A stretch of 64,000 nucleotides of DNA, from the NCBI GenBank assembly GCA_002794785.1, contig NBBA01000001.1, forward strand, positions 124,001 through 188,000, read 5' to 3'. Both the position numbers and the translations under genes were made by a program. Shown in pieces: positions 47,333 to 59,947 of this stretch. Within the stretch, counting starts at the first letter, position 1, and every line of letters begins with the position of its first letter. This DNA is from Coniferiporia sulphurascens. Taxonomy: Eukaryota > Basidiomycota > Agaricomycetes > Hymenochaetales > Hymenochaetaceae. Below the pieces are notes generated by a model, which was not told the origin of the DNA, made no database searches, and saw nothing but the letters and a program-made list of their open reading frames with translations.

Positions 47333-48779
47333 ATTGACAAGTCTGCTGGATCCCGAGATTTTGTGCTCCACAGTGTTTATAAATCGGTGGTGATTTCCAA
47401 GGAGACAAAAGACTTGTAACTCTTTAACTTGGACTATGGCTGGCTTATCGTTCTTTAAAACCTTTGTCAATCGCTTACAGAATTACTGTCTGTCCTAATA
47501 GACCTGTCTGATCGGAATGGGCTATGGACTTCGGACAGACCACCAACATTTGCAATTCAGTTGTTTAAAAGCCATCTTGTCTACCACCAAAAATCCTAGC
47601 TGTGTACTCGGGATCAAAGGCGCCATCAATGATCCTGTCCGCTGGCGCCTCCGTCTCACATTGACCTTGCCGTCCGTTCTCAAGATTTCCTCTTTCAATT
47701 CCCCTCTAACGTCAATCTTGCCATCCCCATCGTGTTCTTCGTGTTATTTATTGTAATCACTGTAGCTAACAAGCGACGTGCGAACCACCGGCACCCTGTT
47801 CAGCGTTAGTACGGGTTGCATTCTTTCTCATCAACGACCAGCTATCCAGCGCTTGCTTACCGTAATTGCACATTATCTAGTGCCGCTACAGCTTCTTTGA
47901 CAGGGAGGGGGAACTGCTTCAGCAAATCCGGAGCTCCCGCGGGGTCATCTGCAGCAACTCGGGAAATTTAATTATTTTTCAAAATCTATCTGGACCTACT
48001 TGTGCACGATGTTATCCCAAAAGTACTTGCCTCTCGCAGCTAGGGGGGTGCGTCATCAAGTGATAATGTACGTATGTGTATGTGTTTAATATGCTATACA
48101 TGCGGCCATCTGCGGTAAAATACAGGGGAAGCTTGTACGAATTAGTGGTTGATACAACTGACGCAAGTTAATCGCAGCCCTCGTTTAGTAGGGATGAAAC
48201 GTGCATGGTTATTGAGTCCATCTTTGGCGCTTGATATACATGTTCAATGATGCTCATCAAATCAGCAACTCGAAGATACATCCACATCTTGATTATCTCA
48301 TCTTTGACAAAAGAAGTAGAGGAGCAAGGTGATCTCGCCGCGCGTTTATCATTATGGGATAAAATACTGCATTGTGAGCAAGAGATACTATTGTGCATTA
48401 CTGCACGCTAATTGAAATAGGACACATGGCTTCTGGGTAACCGGTGAAAATCTCGAGGTTGGGAGGAACTATTCCCGCCATCTCCGCGGCTCCGCCACAG
48501 ATCCGAGTCAAACTTCGTGGTTCGACATCTTCCCTCGTTGGTGGCGGAGCATAGAAATCCTTGCATGACAGCATGCCAAGTAGTTCATCCGGCCACATTC
48601 GGTGAAGGATATGTAATGAACTACTACCCTGATCGGAAGTTGTTCCCCCTGGCCGCTGAGTCTCTCCATATAAGCTCGACCTGGTGTGAGCCTTTTCCGA
48701 GGAAACTATCTCCCGCAGCGACTTCGCTTTTACTGCGTCGTACACACATTGTACATACGACCGCAACACTGTTGTCGAC
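47333..48779. other. Spacer and promoter region before DUF6533 copy 4
   Basis: No intact gene. A hydrophobic patch at about 47706-47807 (AIPIVFFVLFIVITVANKRR, then stop) resembles those upstream of copies 1 and 2. CATATAAG at 48665-48672 is the family TATA box. Confidence 0.4.
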
Positions 48780-50447
48780 ATGATATCGACCCGATCAAGT
48801 ACAGAGCCTGTCGATCCCAGTGAAATTCCGTACATTCTATCGGACTTCACTGAGTATATCTATGCCGAAACCGTGATCGCTGTCATTCTCTGTTATGATA
48901 CCAGCTGAGTCCAAAACAGATTAAATCATTAGGAAGCCCTTCTAACTCCCTCTCAGTCACCAACCTTGATAAGGAAGCATGTATACTTTCTCTTTATCTG
49001 CTTACTTTTCTGCCAATCATAACTTTTTCCGTGATTTAGGTTGAGTACTTTTGGGTGATTTTTCCCTCCTGATATCTGGTCTGGCAGCTAACCCAGCTCT
49101 TATCATAGAACTCGCCCCGCAAGACCACGAGTATAGTCTATTTTCTTGTAAGCAAGTGACGGGCTCATCTCTCTTGGGGGCGGGCCGCTGATGATTGATT
49201 GAACATGCCCATTTTAATAGAATCGATACATAGGAATTTTTTCCATATCTACATATATAATGAGTGAGCTCGCTAAGCTGGATTGTTTTAAATAATGAAC
49301 ATAACTACCAACATAACTTAGCGTGTCTTTACCACACGAACATGAAGCTGTAAGTTTACCGCTTGAATTTAATTGTATGGTGGTCTCCAGGACTTTACGG
49401 TATTCTAGATGTAATATGGTTACTTACCATATTGAGGCCTCGGGTTGACGAAATTATAGGCAAATTTTCCTCGTGGGCGGTAGATGCAGGGCGTGAGCAT
49501 TCAGCTATTTCAATCCTAATGAAGGAAAAGCTAATGGTGAAAAATCGAGTTCAGATTGGATGAATATTGTCCTAATAGACTGTACGCGTGTTTTTCCGGT
49601 CTCGCTCGTTATTTCTTTTTTTACGGCGCCTGTCACAGATATGCTCTTGTTAAGAGTCCTTGCTTTATGGTCGGAAGGTCTGTAGTATGCGGTTCACCTT
49701 TGATTTGTTGCTTAGATTTCTCTAATCTCCTCTTCTTTCTAACAGAGAAGAAATTGGCCGTTTGTCTCAAAGCCGTGTTTGCCGTGGAATCCGTCCTCAC
49801 GTTAGGAATTTGAATTGGTGGTACCATAATATCAAAAGGTGAGTGAATGGGCCTTACGAGACTGATTTGGCTGACGTATTCACTATGACTATGGCGTCGG
49901 ACTAGTATCTGTGTCAGGAGCGGAAGGCTTTACATTCTGTGGTAATGACAATGGCATTTCCCCTGTACTTTACACACTTTACTGGTGCGCACATAGGACT
50001 ACAGAACGGCTTTGTACTCACTTGATACAGGATTAACCCGCTCCTATTTGAGCTTGTTCTAATGGTTCTAGCTCTTTACAAAGCTGCTTATTTTTGGCGG
50101 GAATCGGCCGGTTTCGGCGGTGTCAGCCTTGTTAAAGTGTTGATTAAAGACCAAGCTCTCTATTTCTTCCTGTGATTATTTTTCATTTTTTCATTTGTTT
50201 CGTTAAATTAACGGTGTTTTTCAGTGTGATGGTGTGCGGCGTGGCGAACATAATAATTTTCTGGGTGGACCAAAGTGGCTTTTCCAATGCGGCGGTTAAT
50301 ATCGTGGAGGCTGTGCTAATGTCTACCACGTTTCCCTGCATAATAGGATGTCGATTATTGGTCAACCTAAATGAAGCCGTTGAAAGGGGTGACAATGGAG
50401 CCACGAGCTGTAGGGTTAGAAGTGTAAGCGAGATTCAATTTGCATAG
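48780..50447 (+). pseudogene. DUF6533-type membrane protein, copy 4, premature stop
   Basis: It starts MISTRSSTEPVDPSEIPYIL with the family's 124-nt exon 1 (to 48903). Introns 1 and 2 have GC donors (GCTGAG, GCATGT). All other expected exons are found, including VEYFW, NSPRKTTSIVYFL, NRYIGIFSIST, a WMNIVLID micro-exon, SGAEGFTFC, the ALYKAAYFW exon and the final exon from about 50225. In exon 11 the frame KKLAVCLKAVFAVESVLTLGI meets TGA at 49811-49813, removing the last third if translated. A single nonsense change on an otherwise complete gene suggests recent loss. Confidence 0.65.
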
Positions 50448-50800
50448 ATTCCAACCTGTAAAGTTTTAGCTACGATGTACTGGGCACGAAGTCGATCCCC
50501 GTCCGCTACGGGCGCCAGAGCAGACTGGTATTATAATTTAAAAGCTGAGGGATATCCGTTGAAACGGCTTTTTGTATTTGTCCATACTGTAATTAGGCTA
50601 GTGACTGGGATTACGTCTCCTCATATGTAAATGCACGAGTGCGCACTCTCCTACCCTTGCGTCTGCGACTTCTTAATTTTTGCACATGAGTTATACTTCC
50701 GCTAGCGATCTTCGGGTCTCTGGCAAAGACACAATGTGAGCTGACAAGTCATGTGCAGAACATGAAAGCATCGATTATGCCCATGTTTACCAATAATGGG
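50448..50800. other. Spacer before inverted arm 1
   Basis: No gene seen; ordinary composition. Confidence 0.35.
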
Positions 50801-51126
50801 GGAAAGTATAGAGGGTGCGATACAGACCAGCGGTCGGTGGGACCGAAAAACGAGTGCAGGAGGTGCGGAAGTACACGCGCGGAGCATGCAGTGGAGCGAG
50901 TGCGGAGTGCGGGGATGAAGGAAAGGGCGGGCAGACAAGGCCGTTGTCCCAAGTCAAGAAAATGGAGAGGTAAAGAATAGCCAAGCCAGAAGCCGCGCCA
51001 GGTGTGTGGGCATCGTGCAGGTGACGATCCCGATGGGTAGGCGGGCGCGTATGGAGACTCGGAAAGTGAGGTGACGCATCCAGGAAGCCTAAGTCCGTCT
51101 TTACATTTTTCCTTCTTGGGCCTCAG

Positions 51127-51420
51127 CCTGCCACAACTGGCAGGTTTCCTGCAAATTTCAACACCGACGAAGCTTGCTGTTAGTGTCACACGGGCTAATA
51201 TTAGCGCCTTACAGTGTCAGGATGCGCTCAAGCCTGAGACGCGGTGGAGCAAGACATATCAGCAGATTAGGACGGGGCGCAAGTGGCAGTAATCGGTTTT
51301 AGCGTCCTAACGTCGCTCGCTTCTCAGGGACTCGACAGGCGCGTGAATAGCTTGATTCGCTTCTGGAGGGTTTTTTTTCGAAGCAACGTAGACTTGCCCA
51401 TGAAGATGTTAACGGCGTAA
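51127..51420 (+). pseudogene. Small hypothetical gene fragment, arm 1
   Basis: PQLAGFLQISTPTKLAVSVT, then SVLTSLASQGLDRRVNSLIR and FWRVFFRSN match in order the open frame on the minus strand at 60744-61058 in the other arm. Here the frame is interrupted between the two parts. Function unknown. Confidence 0.4.
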
Positions 51421-52160
51421 GCTTACTCATGCCTAGCGACCGATAACTGCGATTTTATATTACGTAATAATTGCCACGCAAACGACTCGACTCGATCAGC
51501 GGCGTACACTTTTCCTCGGACTTACGGCCGACCCGACGGAGTCTATTTCGTGTGGAAGGCTCACCTCGCTGGCTGAGCCTCAACCGGACGCTGACGACAC
51601 ATCAGTTTGTTATGGTTTGCCGGGCAGTGTACATTATTCGACCCGGCACGGATGTAAAAAAACGAAGGAGGAAAAGTGACAAGCGAATAATTACATGCCA
51701 GGTGAGACGAAGGTTATACAAATACAAGTGGGATCGATACTGACACCAATCGATGAGAGCAGGTGCGAGAATACCTTTGTGACTAAAACTACGGAGAGCG
51801 ACGACAACTTACTCGAGCCCAGACAAAGCAAAGCAGACAGCAAAAACAAACAGAGAGAAAAGAACTAGATGCGAATATGGAGTCCGATGACGAAGGCTCA
51901 GGGCACAACAATGATTGCGAGGAGAGAAGAAAGGTGATGATGGAGATAAAGGAGAAATATGGTGCGTGGTACGATATATAAGGAGCAAATGGTGAAAGGG
52001 ACCTCTTTGCTTTTGCCCATCGCCTTCATCGTCTCAAGTGGTCGATCTGCACTGTACGCATGGTTACAACCTGAGCTCAGAATATGTACAACGAGCCCGA
52101 CCTGACGCATAGCACGAATTAAGGTCAGCGTTCACTTCACTCGAAAGGAAACACATCTAC

Positions 52161-54256
52161 TCACGGATTAGGGTTCACGGATTCGTCAACAGGAGCAGTG
52201 AAGCACCAGCCGTGCTGCTCGCCTTCCAACGGCAACGTCCTCCCAGTCTTAAGGTCAATGTTGACGCGCGGCTCGCGCTGCAGTGGGCGCCGGGCGGCGA
52301 CCGGCGGGTGCGTTTCCTCATTGTCCAGGTTCGTTCCGGGGAAGGCGGCGCCGTGGACCCTGCGGACGTCGTCAGGGGCGAGCTCGTAGAAGATGCCTCG
52401 CTCGAAGTCGATGCCCATGCGCTGCTGGCGTCGGAGCGGCTCCGCCTTCCTGTCTTCTAGAGCGGACGGGAGGTTGGTAGGCGGGATAGAGTTCTCATCC
52501 CTATGTCTCTTCGCTACCGGGAACCAGAATTCAGATTCTTCGTCCGACTCACGCGCACGCTTCTGGCCTTGAGGTCTGGGGATATTAATCGCTGGGAGCG
52601 GACTAGAGTTTTGGTTTGAACGAGCCATGCGCCGTGTGCGCTCCACACAAGGCGAAGAAAGGGGAGTGAACACCGGTTCATCGTCTTCATGTGGTAACTC
52701 GGCTACATTCGCCTTGCACGCACGGTTGAGACGAGGGGAATCTTCGGTTGTCCCTCGCTCTGTAGAAGGTGAGCGTCCGCGCTTTGTTCCCCTAGGCTCG
52801 GAGTCACGACCGCGGACGGTGTTGGACTCCTGGATTAAGGCAGGCTCCTGGACAGAAACAGGTCCAGATGCAGTGACGGGCTCCGGGACGGCAACGGATT
52901 CCGAGACTAACGCGAGTTCTGGGGTCACCGCGGGTTCTGGGTGATCAACTGGCTCCTGGACGGCCACAGGCTCATCAGGGGGGACGTCCATAGCTGCCCT
53001 CAAAGCAATCTCCACCAGTTTGGGAGAAACCTCGACCACGACCGGGGCGGGTACCGACATCTCAGCTTCGAATGACTCAGGCCGGAAGTAAGACGTGTCG
53101 CGTGCACGTATGATAGCTTTTGCAGCTTTGTCGTCAATCCCGACGCGCTTGAGACCATACAGCCCGTATTCGCTATAGCGATGATCCAGCCATTCCTTGG
53201 TGACAGCTGGCCTCTCAACCGCGGTCAGACGGTACACACCATTGAAGCGTTCGGGCTTCCTAAATCGATTGGTCTCGTGTTCACCGATGAAGGAGAAGAT
53301 ATCGGCTTGCGTGGGCCTTCGAGTATTATTCGAGATTGTCCAGCGGCCTCGGGGTGCCAGCTTCCGACCATTGTACGTTGGAATTCCCGTGGCGCGCAGG
53401 AGTCTGCGATATGCGCCGTGACAGAGCATCGTCCTACCTGTGAGGAAGTCTAGATCTTTGCTAGTGATAAAGCCAATGGTGAAGAGGCGGTCGACGTCCT
53501 CGGTGGTGAGGCCGATGCGCGGAAGATCGAAGATGCCGTAGTGGTAAGTCCAGCGCATGTAGTGGAAGCTCAATGCCTTCTCGTGGGCGTTGAAGACCTC
53601 TGGAATACGTATTTCGTGTACCGGTGCTGCCGGCTTCGCGGCGAAATCGCGGATCTTGATGCCTTCTGCCTTGGCCTGAGCTACGACGCCGTCATTGACA
53701 TCATCCTTGTAGATGAAAGGCCCGCGATTCATTGAGAGCTCGAGATCAAGTTTGACATTTAATTTGTCCACGGACCACACAGGAGGAGGGTTGTCAAAGG
53801 TACGGATCTCGATTCCTTGTTTCCTGGCTGCGGTCGCGTTGTTCGCATGCTCGGGATTTTCGTTGATCGGCTTGGAAGCCGTCTCGGGGGTTAGGGAAGC
53901 GTTTGCTTCTAGCTGTGTGATCGGGACCTAAAGCAGCACCGATCAGAAACCTGATCAGTGATGCCGCAGCTAGATGTACGCACCTTTTCTTCGGTCGTCG
54001 TTGGAGTCGTATCGACGGGCGTCGTTTTGTTTCCCCTTCCCTCGTCCACAAGGTCGATACCGAGGGCGTTAGGGAAGGGTGCTGAGGATGTACGGGGGTT
54101 GGACGACACACTATCGTCGTCGATGTGATTGTGACCGTGGTCATCGGTGTCGACGGAATGGTCGTTGTTCGCCAGCGAGGGACCAGCGGCGGTGGGTCCA
54201 GAGGCAGCGCGATTCGCACCTCCAAAAAGACCAGTGATTTTGTTCCACATTGCCAT
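52161..54256 (-). CDS. Hypothetical protein of the inverted duplication, arm 1
   Basis: Unrecognised family, 679 residues. Exon 1 (54256-53984, 91 codons) starts MAMWNKITGLFGG and is His/Asp-rich (DDHGHNHIDDDS). A GTGCGT...TTTAG intron (53983-53928) follows; exon 2 runs 53927-52161. A probable 5'-UTR intron (GTGAGT) lies just upstream. Residues about 140-390 look globular: FHYMRWTYHYGIFDLPRIG, LTTEDVDRLFTIGFITSKDL, WLDHRYSEYGLYGLKRVGID. A low-complexity Pro/Val/Glu region (VAVQEPVDHPEP type) and basic stretches (KRGRSPSTER, QKRARESDEE) follow. The C-terminus has two similar units, QQRMGIDFERGIFYEL and REPRVNIDLKTGRTLPL. No signal peptide or helix; a nuclear or cytoplasmic role is possible. 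Confidence 0.75.
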
Positions 54257-54800
54257 CGTGAGCCTGAAGCGGACATTAGCGACTATCGGACGGATGAGTG
54301 CGGGGGCGACTCACCTCAGATGCAAGTTGAGTTGAGTGAAATGCGATGTAGCGAAGTCTGACAGGGTTTGCGTAACACCAGAAGAAGTCGCAGACAGGCA
54401 GAGGATATGAGGTCAAACAGACGACGACGACGGTGAGAGGAAAAGGGCAGAGAGTTGAATTCGGCCACCAAAACGCGTCCATTTATGCGCGCGACACCTG
54501 AGCCACTCGGACCCTATCTCGCGTCTAATTACTCCCGTGATCTGGGTCAACACGTGATCGTGTTTTCATTGTTCTTGATTATGTAAATGCCATTTTCCAT
54601 TACCGGCTGCCATCGGCATCACCTCGTTGCAGCCGCTTAGTCGTTTTCAGCATAGCCATGGCCACAATCGATTACTACTTCGGTCCAAAGACTGAAAACA
54701 TTAACCCGACCCCTCGCAGCGCGCACACCACGCACCCGGAGTCAAGTCAGAAGGAGTAATATCCCCTTATATGGACATCCTTTTATTCTTGTTTTGGGGG

Positions 54801-55340
54801 TGCCGCGTGCGGCACTGGACCGTGATTCAAGGACTGAGTACCGAATAAACTTCGCTCGGTGCTATGGTGAATAGGGTATTCATCACCATCAAAGCATCGA
54901 CACGTACCCTAGCCAACTTGAAGAACAAGATATGGGGAATCTCACTTTAGGTCTAAGATTGGTTACCCGATGATGAAAGCCATCCCAGATTCCTCACATA
55001 CGGTAGACATCTCAATCCAAAAGCGCACCATACTGTATGTAATTGATAGGTGGTAGGACGATTAACTATGTCGGATGTCGGTTATAAACAACTTGGGCGC
55101 TTCCGGTCGTTAAGCTGCATTTTATTGCCAGCCACGGACGCTCGGCGCACATCAAGCGGGAAATCTGAGATAGATTTTTGCAAAAATAGTATTACTCAAC
55201 AAAAGGGGTGGATAAATCTTTTTCACCCTGGCGAGTCCTCTATATAAGTGCAATCACAGCACATCCTACTCCCCCAGGTCCCCAAGGCGCCTACTAGAAC
55301 CACTATCCATCTGACCGCTCTGACTGTGATACTACTCATG
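54801..55340. other. Left spacer of the inverted duplication, promoter of copy 5
   Basis: No gene. TATATAAG at 55241-55248 lies 93 bp before the start of DUF6533 copy 5. Confidence 0.45.
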
Positions 55341-56982
55341 ATGCCATCGACACGATCCACTGTAGTACCCATTGACCCCAGTGAAATTCCTTCAGCGATC
55401 CTCCTGACTTTGGGAGACAATTATGTCCAAGTTGCAGTCGCTACCACGATCTGTTACGACACCAGTTTAGTCCATGACAAACTAAACTGCTTAAATCATC
55501 ATTAACTGCTCGTTTCAGTCACCACATTCGACAAAGAGGTATTACAATTCCAATATCTTATTCCATTTCCATCAATCATATTTTCCTTGATGGCCTAGGT
55601 TCAATACTTTTGGATAATTATTTCCATTACTCGTCTTTATCTTGCAGACTGATGTTAAAATAATTCTTGAAATCACAAAGAAATCACCCCGCAAGTCCGC
55701 CAGTATGGTTTACTTTCTCGTAAGTGGATGTTACAATGTGCAGACTCCAAATATGAGCCAGACAATACTATAACACCCACCTTGTATTCTCAGAACCGAT
55801 ACATAGGAATTCTTGCCGCATTCACGCATTTAACATGTGAGTTCGCTGCACTTACATTGATCCTGTGTGGTAATAGTAGACAACTGAACTGGTCTAGCTA
55901 CTTTTTACCACACGAATTTAAACCAGTGAGCTTATAGCCAATTTGATTTCTTATCATCGGCTTGAATTCTTTGAACTCTAGGTGTTAGTATGCTAGTTAC
56001 ACATTACTCACCATAGATTAACGGGACTATAGGCACATTTTCTGCTTGGATGACAGACATAGGGGGTGAGCAAGGGCCTGGTTTTTTGAAGTGTAAACAA
56101 ACAGTGACGTTTGATTTAGACTGGATGACTATCGTCCTTTTAGACTGTATGGCTGGTCTTCTCGTCTCTCTCGTGTTTCTAATTATTATGGATGTCGTAG
56201 ATATTCTCTTAATGAGGGTCCTTGCGTTATGGTCTGAAGGTGAGTGATCATATGCCATAGAGCTATCTCCAACTCAGAACTTCAACAGAAAAGAAATTGG
56301 CTGTGTGCCTTAAGATTTTGTTTGTCTTAGAATCTTTTTTCACGCTAGCAATTTGTTTCAGTATAACTGTAATTGGGAAAAGTAAGCGAAAAGCTACTCT
56401 AAGCCTTACCTTAAGTCTTCACTGCTAAAGTAGACTAGCAATTGCAGCGGGTGCAGAAGGGTTTGTACTTTGTGCCACTGATAGCAGTCCTCCACCTTTG
56501 CTTGATGCTCTTTACTGGTTGGTACTCACCTTTGTAGTATGGCTCTGTTTTATACTCACGTCGTTATTGGCAGGGCGGCTCCTCTCTTCTTTGAGCTTAT
56601 TTTGATGGTTTTAGCTCTTTACAAGGCCGCCATTATTTGGCGGGAATTAGCCGGCTTGGGTGGCATTGGCCTCGTTAACGTGCTCGTGCAAGATCAAGCT
56701 GTCTACTTCTTTACGTAATTAATTCTCCATTCCCTCCGTTTCCCTTCATCTGACAGTAGTTTCAGTGTTATGATATGTGGTATAGCGCACGTCACGTCTG
56801 TCTGGTCGAATGGTACCCCGAGCGCAGCGGTTAATATCATCAAAGAGATATTGGCGAACACTATCGTTCCCTGCATAGTAGGCTGTCGGTTATTGGTCCA
56901 CTTGAACGAAGCTGTTGAAAGGGGAGTCAATGGAGGCACGAGCTACAGGACTCAGCGTGTAAGCGACATACAATTTGCGTAG
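55341..56982 (+). CDS. DUF6533-type membrane protein, copy 5, two bad splice sites
   Basis: It lies between the inverted arms. The second of two adjacent ATGs (55341) gives the family's 124-nt exon 1, MPSTRSTVVPIDPSEIP. Other exons follow the plan: ITTFDKE, VQYFW, KSPRKSASMVYFL, NRYIGILAAFTHLT, WMTIVLLD, VLALWSE, AAGAEGFVLC, PLFFELILMVLALYKAA and the final exon from about 56766 (RLLVHLNEAVERG). Two sites depart from GT-AG. The intron after VQYFW starts ATAATT, and no AG precedes the 20-nt exon ending at about 55984 (AACTCTAGGT). Coding frames are otherwise open, so it is either recently inactivated or spliced differently. Confidence 0.6.
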
Positions 56983-57869
56983 ATTCCAGTTTTTGGCCAT
57001 ATTTACCGGCTTTCCTGTAAACTAAGGATGCACGAGTTATGACGGACTGTATCTATTGTCATTATACAGCAGTAGTTGAATCGAATTCACTCCCAAATGT
57101 AACCAGTGGCTCCTTTGAATAGTACGAACCGAGCGGTTCCCTTCGTTCTGGGCTTGGGTCCCGCATCACTTGAGCTACAGGATCCAGGACTGGAGTAACA
57201 ATACTACGGGAGGTGACTCCGATGCTGTATGTGGGCTGCGGAACACATGTCATTTTTTATGCACCTGCACAGATTCCGGATATATATATTGACGGTAAGA
57301 GTCGCGGGCTCTTCGGAGTCCGAACGGCGGTCCAGAGCCCAAAGCAAGAATATAAGGATGTCCATATAAGGGGATATTACTCCTTCTGACTCGACTCCGG
57401 GTGCGTGATGTGCGCGCTGCGAGGGGTTGGGTTAATGTTTTCAGTCTTTTGGACCGAAATAGTAATCGATTGTGGTCATGGCTATGCTGAAAACGACTAA
57501 GCGGCTGCAACGAGGTGATGCCGATGGCAGCCGGTAATGGAAAATGGAATTTACATAATCAAGAACAATGAAAACACGATCACGTGTTGACCCCAAATCA
57601 CGGGAATAATTAGACGCGAGATAGGGCCCGGGTGGCTCAGGTGTCGCGTGCATAAATGGACGCGTTTTGGTGGCCGGATTCAACTCTCTGCCCTTTCCTC
57701 TCACCGTCGCCATCGCCCGTTTGACCCCCATCCTCTGCCTGCTCCCGACTGCTCCTGCTGTTACGCAAACTCTATCGAACTTCACTGCATCACTTTCACT
57801 CATCTCAACTGAGGTGAGTCGCCCACGCCCATCCGCCCGATAGTTGCTGACGTCTGCCTTAGAGTCACA

Positions 57870-59947
57870 ATGGCAATGTGGAGTAAGATAACTGGTATTT
57901 TCGGCGGAGCGAATCACGCTGTCTCTGGACCCACTGCCGCTGGCCTTCGCCAGCGGACGACGGCCATTCCGTCGACACCGATGACCACGGCACAATCACA
58001 TCGACGACAATAGTGTGTTGCCAACCCACGTACATCCTCAGCATCCTTACCGCAGAATGCCCTCGGCCTCGACCTTGTGGACGAGGGAAAGGGGGACAAA
58101 ACGACGCCCGTCGATACAACTCCAACGACGACCGAAGAAAAGGTGCGTACATCTAGCTGCGGCATCACTGATCCAAAACTGATCAGTGTTGCTTTTAGAT
58201 ATACACCACACAGCTAGAAGCGAACGCTTCCTCTACCTCCGAGACGGCGTCCAAGCCGATCGACGAGAATCACGAACGGACGAACAACGCAACCGCAACC
58301 AGGAAACAAGGAATCGAGATCCATACCTTCGACAACCCCCCTCCTGTGTGGTCCGTATATAGAATAAACAACAAACTCGATCTCGAGCTCTCAACAAATC
58401 GCGGGCCTTTCATCTACAAGGATGATGTCAATGACGGCGTCGTAGCTCAGGCCAAGGCAGAAGGCATCAAGATCCGCGACTTCGCCGCGAAGCCGGCAGC
58501 ACCGGTACACGACATACGTATTCCAGAAGTCTTCAACGCCCACGAGAAGGCATTGCACTTCCACTACATGCGCTGGACTTACCACCACGGCATCTTCGAT
58601 CTTCCGCGTATCGGCCTCACTACCGAGGACGTCGACCGCCTCTTCACCATTGGCTTTATCACTAGCAAAGATCTAGACTTCCTCACAGGTAGGACGATGC
58701 TTTGTCACGGCGCGTATCGCAGACTCCTGCACTCCACGGGAATTCCGACGTACAATGGTCAGAAGTTAGCACCCCGTGGTCGCTGGACAATTTCGAATAA
58801 CACTCGCCGGCCCACGCAAGCCGATATCTTCTCCTTCATCGGTGAACACGAGACCAATCGATTTAGGAAGCCCGAACACTTCAAAGGCGTGTACCGTCTG
58901 ACCGCGATTGAGAGGCCAGCTGTCACCAAAGAATGGCTGGATCATCGCTATAGCGAATACGGACTGTATGGTCTCAAGCGCGTCGGGATTGACGACAAGG
59001 CCGCGAAAGCTATCATACGTGCACGCGACACGTCTTACTTCCGGCCTGGGTCGTTCGAAGCTGAGATGTCGGTACCCGCCCCGGTCGCGGTCGAGGTTTC
59101 TCCCGAACTGGTGGAGATTGCTTTGAGGGCAACTATGGACGTCCCCTCTGATAAGCCCGTAGCCGTCCAGGAGCCAGTTGATCACCCAGAACTTGCGTTA
59201 GCCTCGGAACCCATTGCCGCCCCGGAGCCCGTCACTGCATCTGGACCTGTTTCTGTCCAGGACCCTGCCTTAATCCAGGAGACTAATCCCGTCCGCGGTC
59301 GTGACTCCGAGCCTAGGGGAACAAAGCGCGAACGCTCACCTTCGACCGAGCGAGAGACAACCGAAGGTTCCCCTCGTCTCAACCGTGCGCGCGAAACTGA
59401 TGTCTTCAAGCTGCCCCATGAAGATGACGAGCCGACGTTCACTCCCCTTTCTTCGCCTTGTGTAGAGCGCACTCAGCGCATGGCTCGTTTGAACCAAAAT
59501 CCTAGCCCGCTCCCAGCGATAGATATCCCCAGACCTCAAGGCCAGAAGCGCGCACGCGAGTCGGACGAAGAATCGGAGTTCTGGTTCCCAGCAGCGAAGA
59601 GACACAGGGACGAAAACTCTATGCCCTCAACAAGCCTCCCGTCCACTCTAGAAGGCAGGAAGGCAGAGCCGCTCCGACGCCAGCAGCGCATGGGCATCGA
59701 CTTCGAGCGAGACATCTTCTACGAGCTCGCCCCTGACGACGTCCGCAGGGTCCACGGCGCCGCCTTCCCCGGAACGAACCTGGACAATGAGGAAACGCAC
59801 CCGCCGGTCGCCGTCCGGCGCCCACTGCAGCGCGAGCCTCGCGTCAACATCGACCTCAGGACTGGTAGGACGTTGCCGCTGGAGGGCGAGCAGCACGGCT
59901 GGTGCTTCACTGCTCCTGTTGACGAATCCGTGAACGCTAATCCGTGA
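57870..59947 (+). CDS. Hypothetical protein of the inverted duplication, arm 2
   Basis: Paralogue of the gene at 52161-54256, in the opposite orientation. Exon 2 (58199-59947, 583 codons with stop) is open and very similar, including LPRIGLTTEDVDRLFTIGF, the Pro/Val/Glu region (slightly shorter) and both C-terminal units. Exon 1 (57870-58142) keeps the start MAMWSKITGIFGGANH and the GTGCGT donor. Compared with arm 1 it has three separate 1-bp losses and a 3-bp gain. Read straight it hits TAG after about 47 codons, close to codon 48. The N-terminal exon is therefore broken, or the protein starts further down (for example MWSV at 58346, in frame with the rest). Confidence 0.65.

Larger units (their letters stand above)
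50800..54800 (+). repeat. Inverted duplication, arm 1
   Basis: Aligns by eye with the reverse complement of about 57,340-61,420. The match is strongest over the gene at 52161-54256 and its upstream region (shared CACGTGATCGTGTTTTCATT and AATATCCCCTTATATGGACA) and weaker towards 50,800. The spacer of about 2.5 kb holds DUF6533 copy 5. Confidence 0.85.

Noticed and set aside
50749..51189. 146-codon open frame on the minus strand
   Set aside because: No motif, and the related stretch in inverted arm 2 does not conserve the frame as a whole.
40301..56982. Final DUF6533 exons taken as separate small genes
   Set aside because: They are the last exons of the 14-exon genes; frames join the preceding exon across a GT-AG intron.
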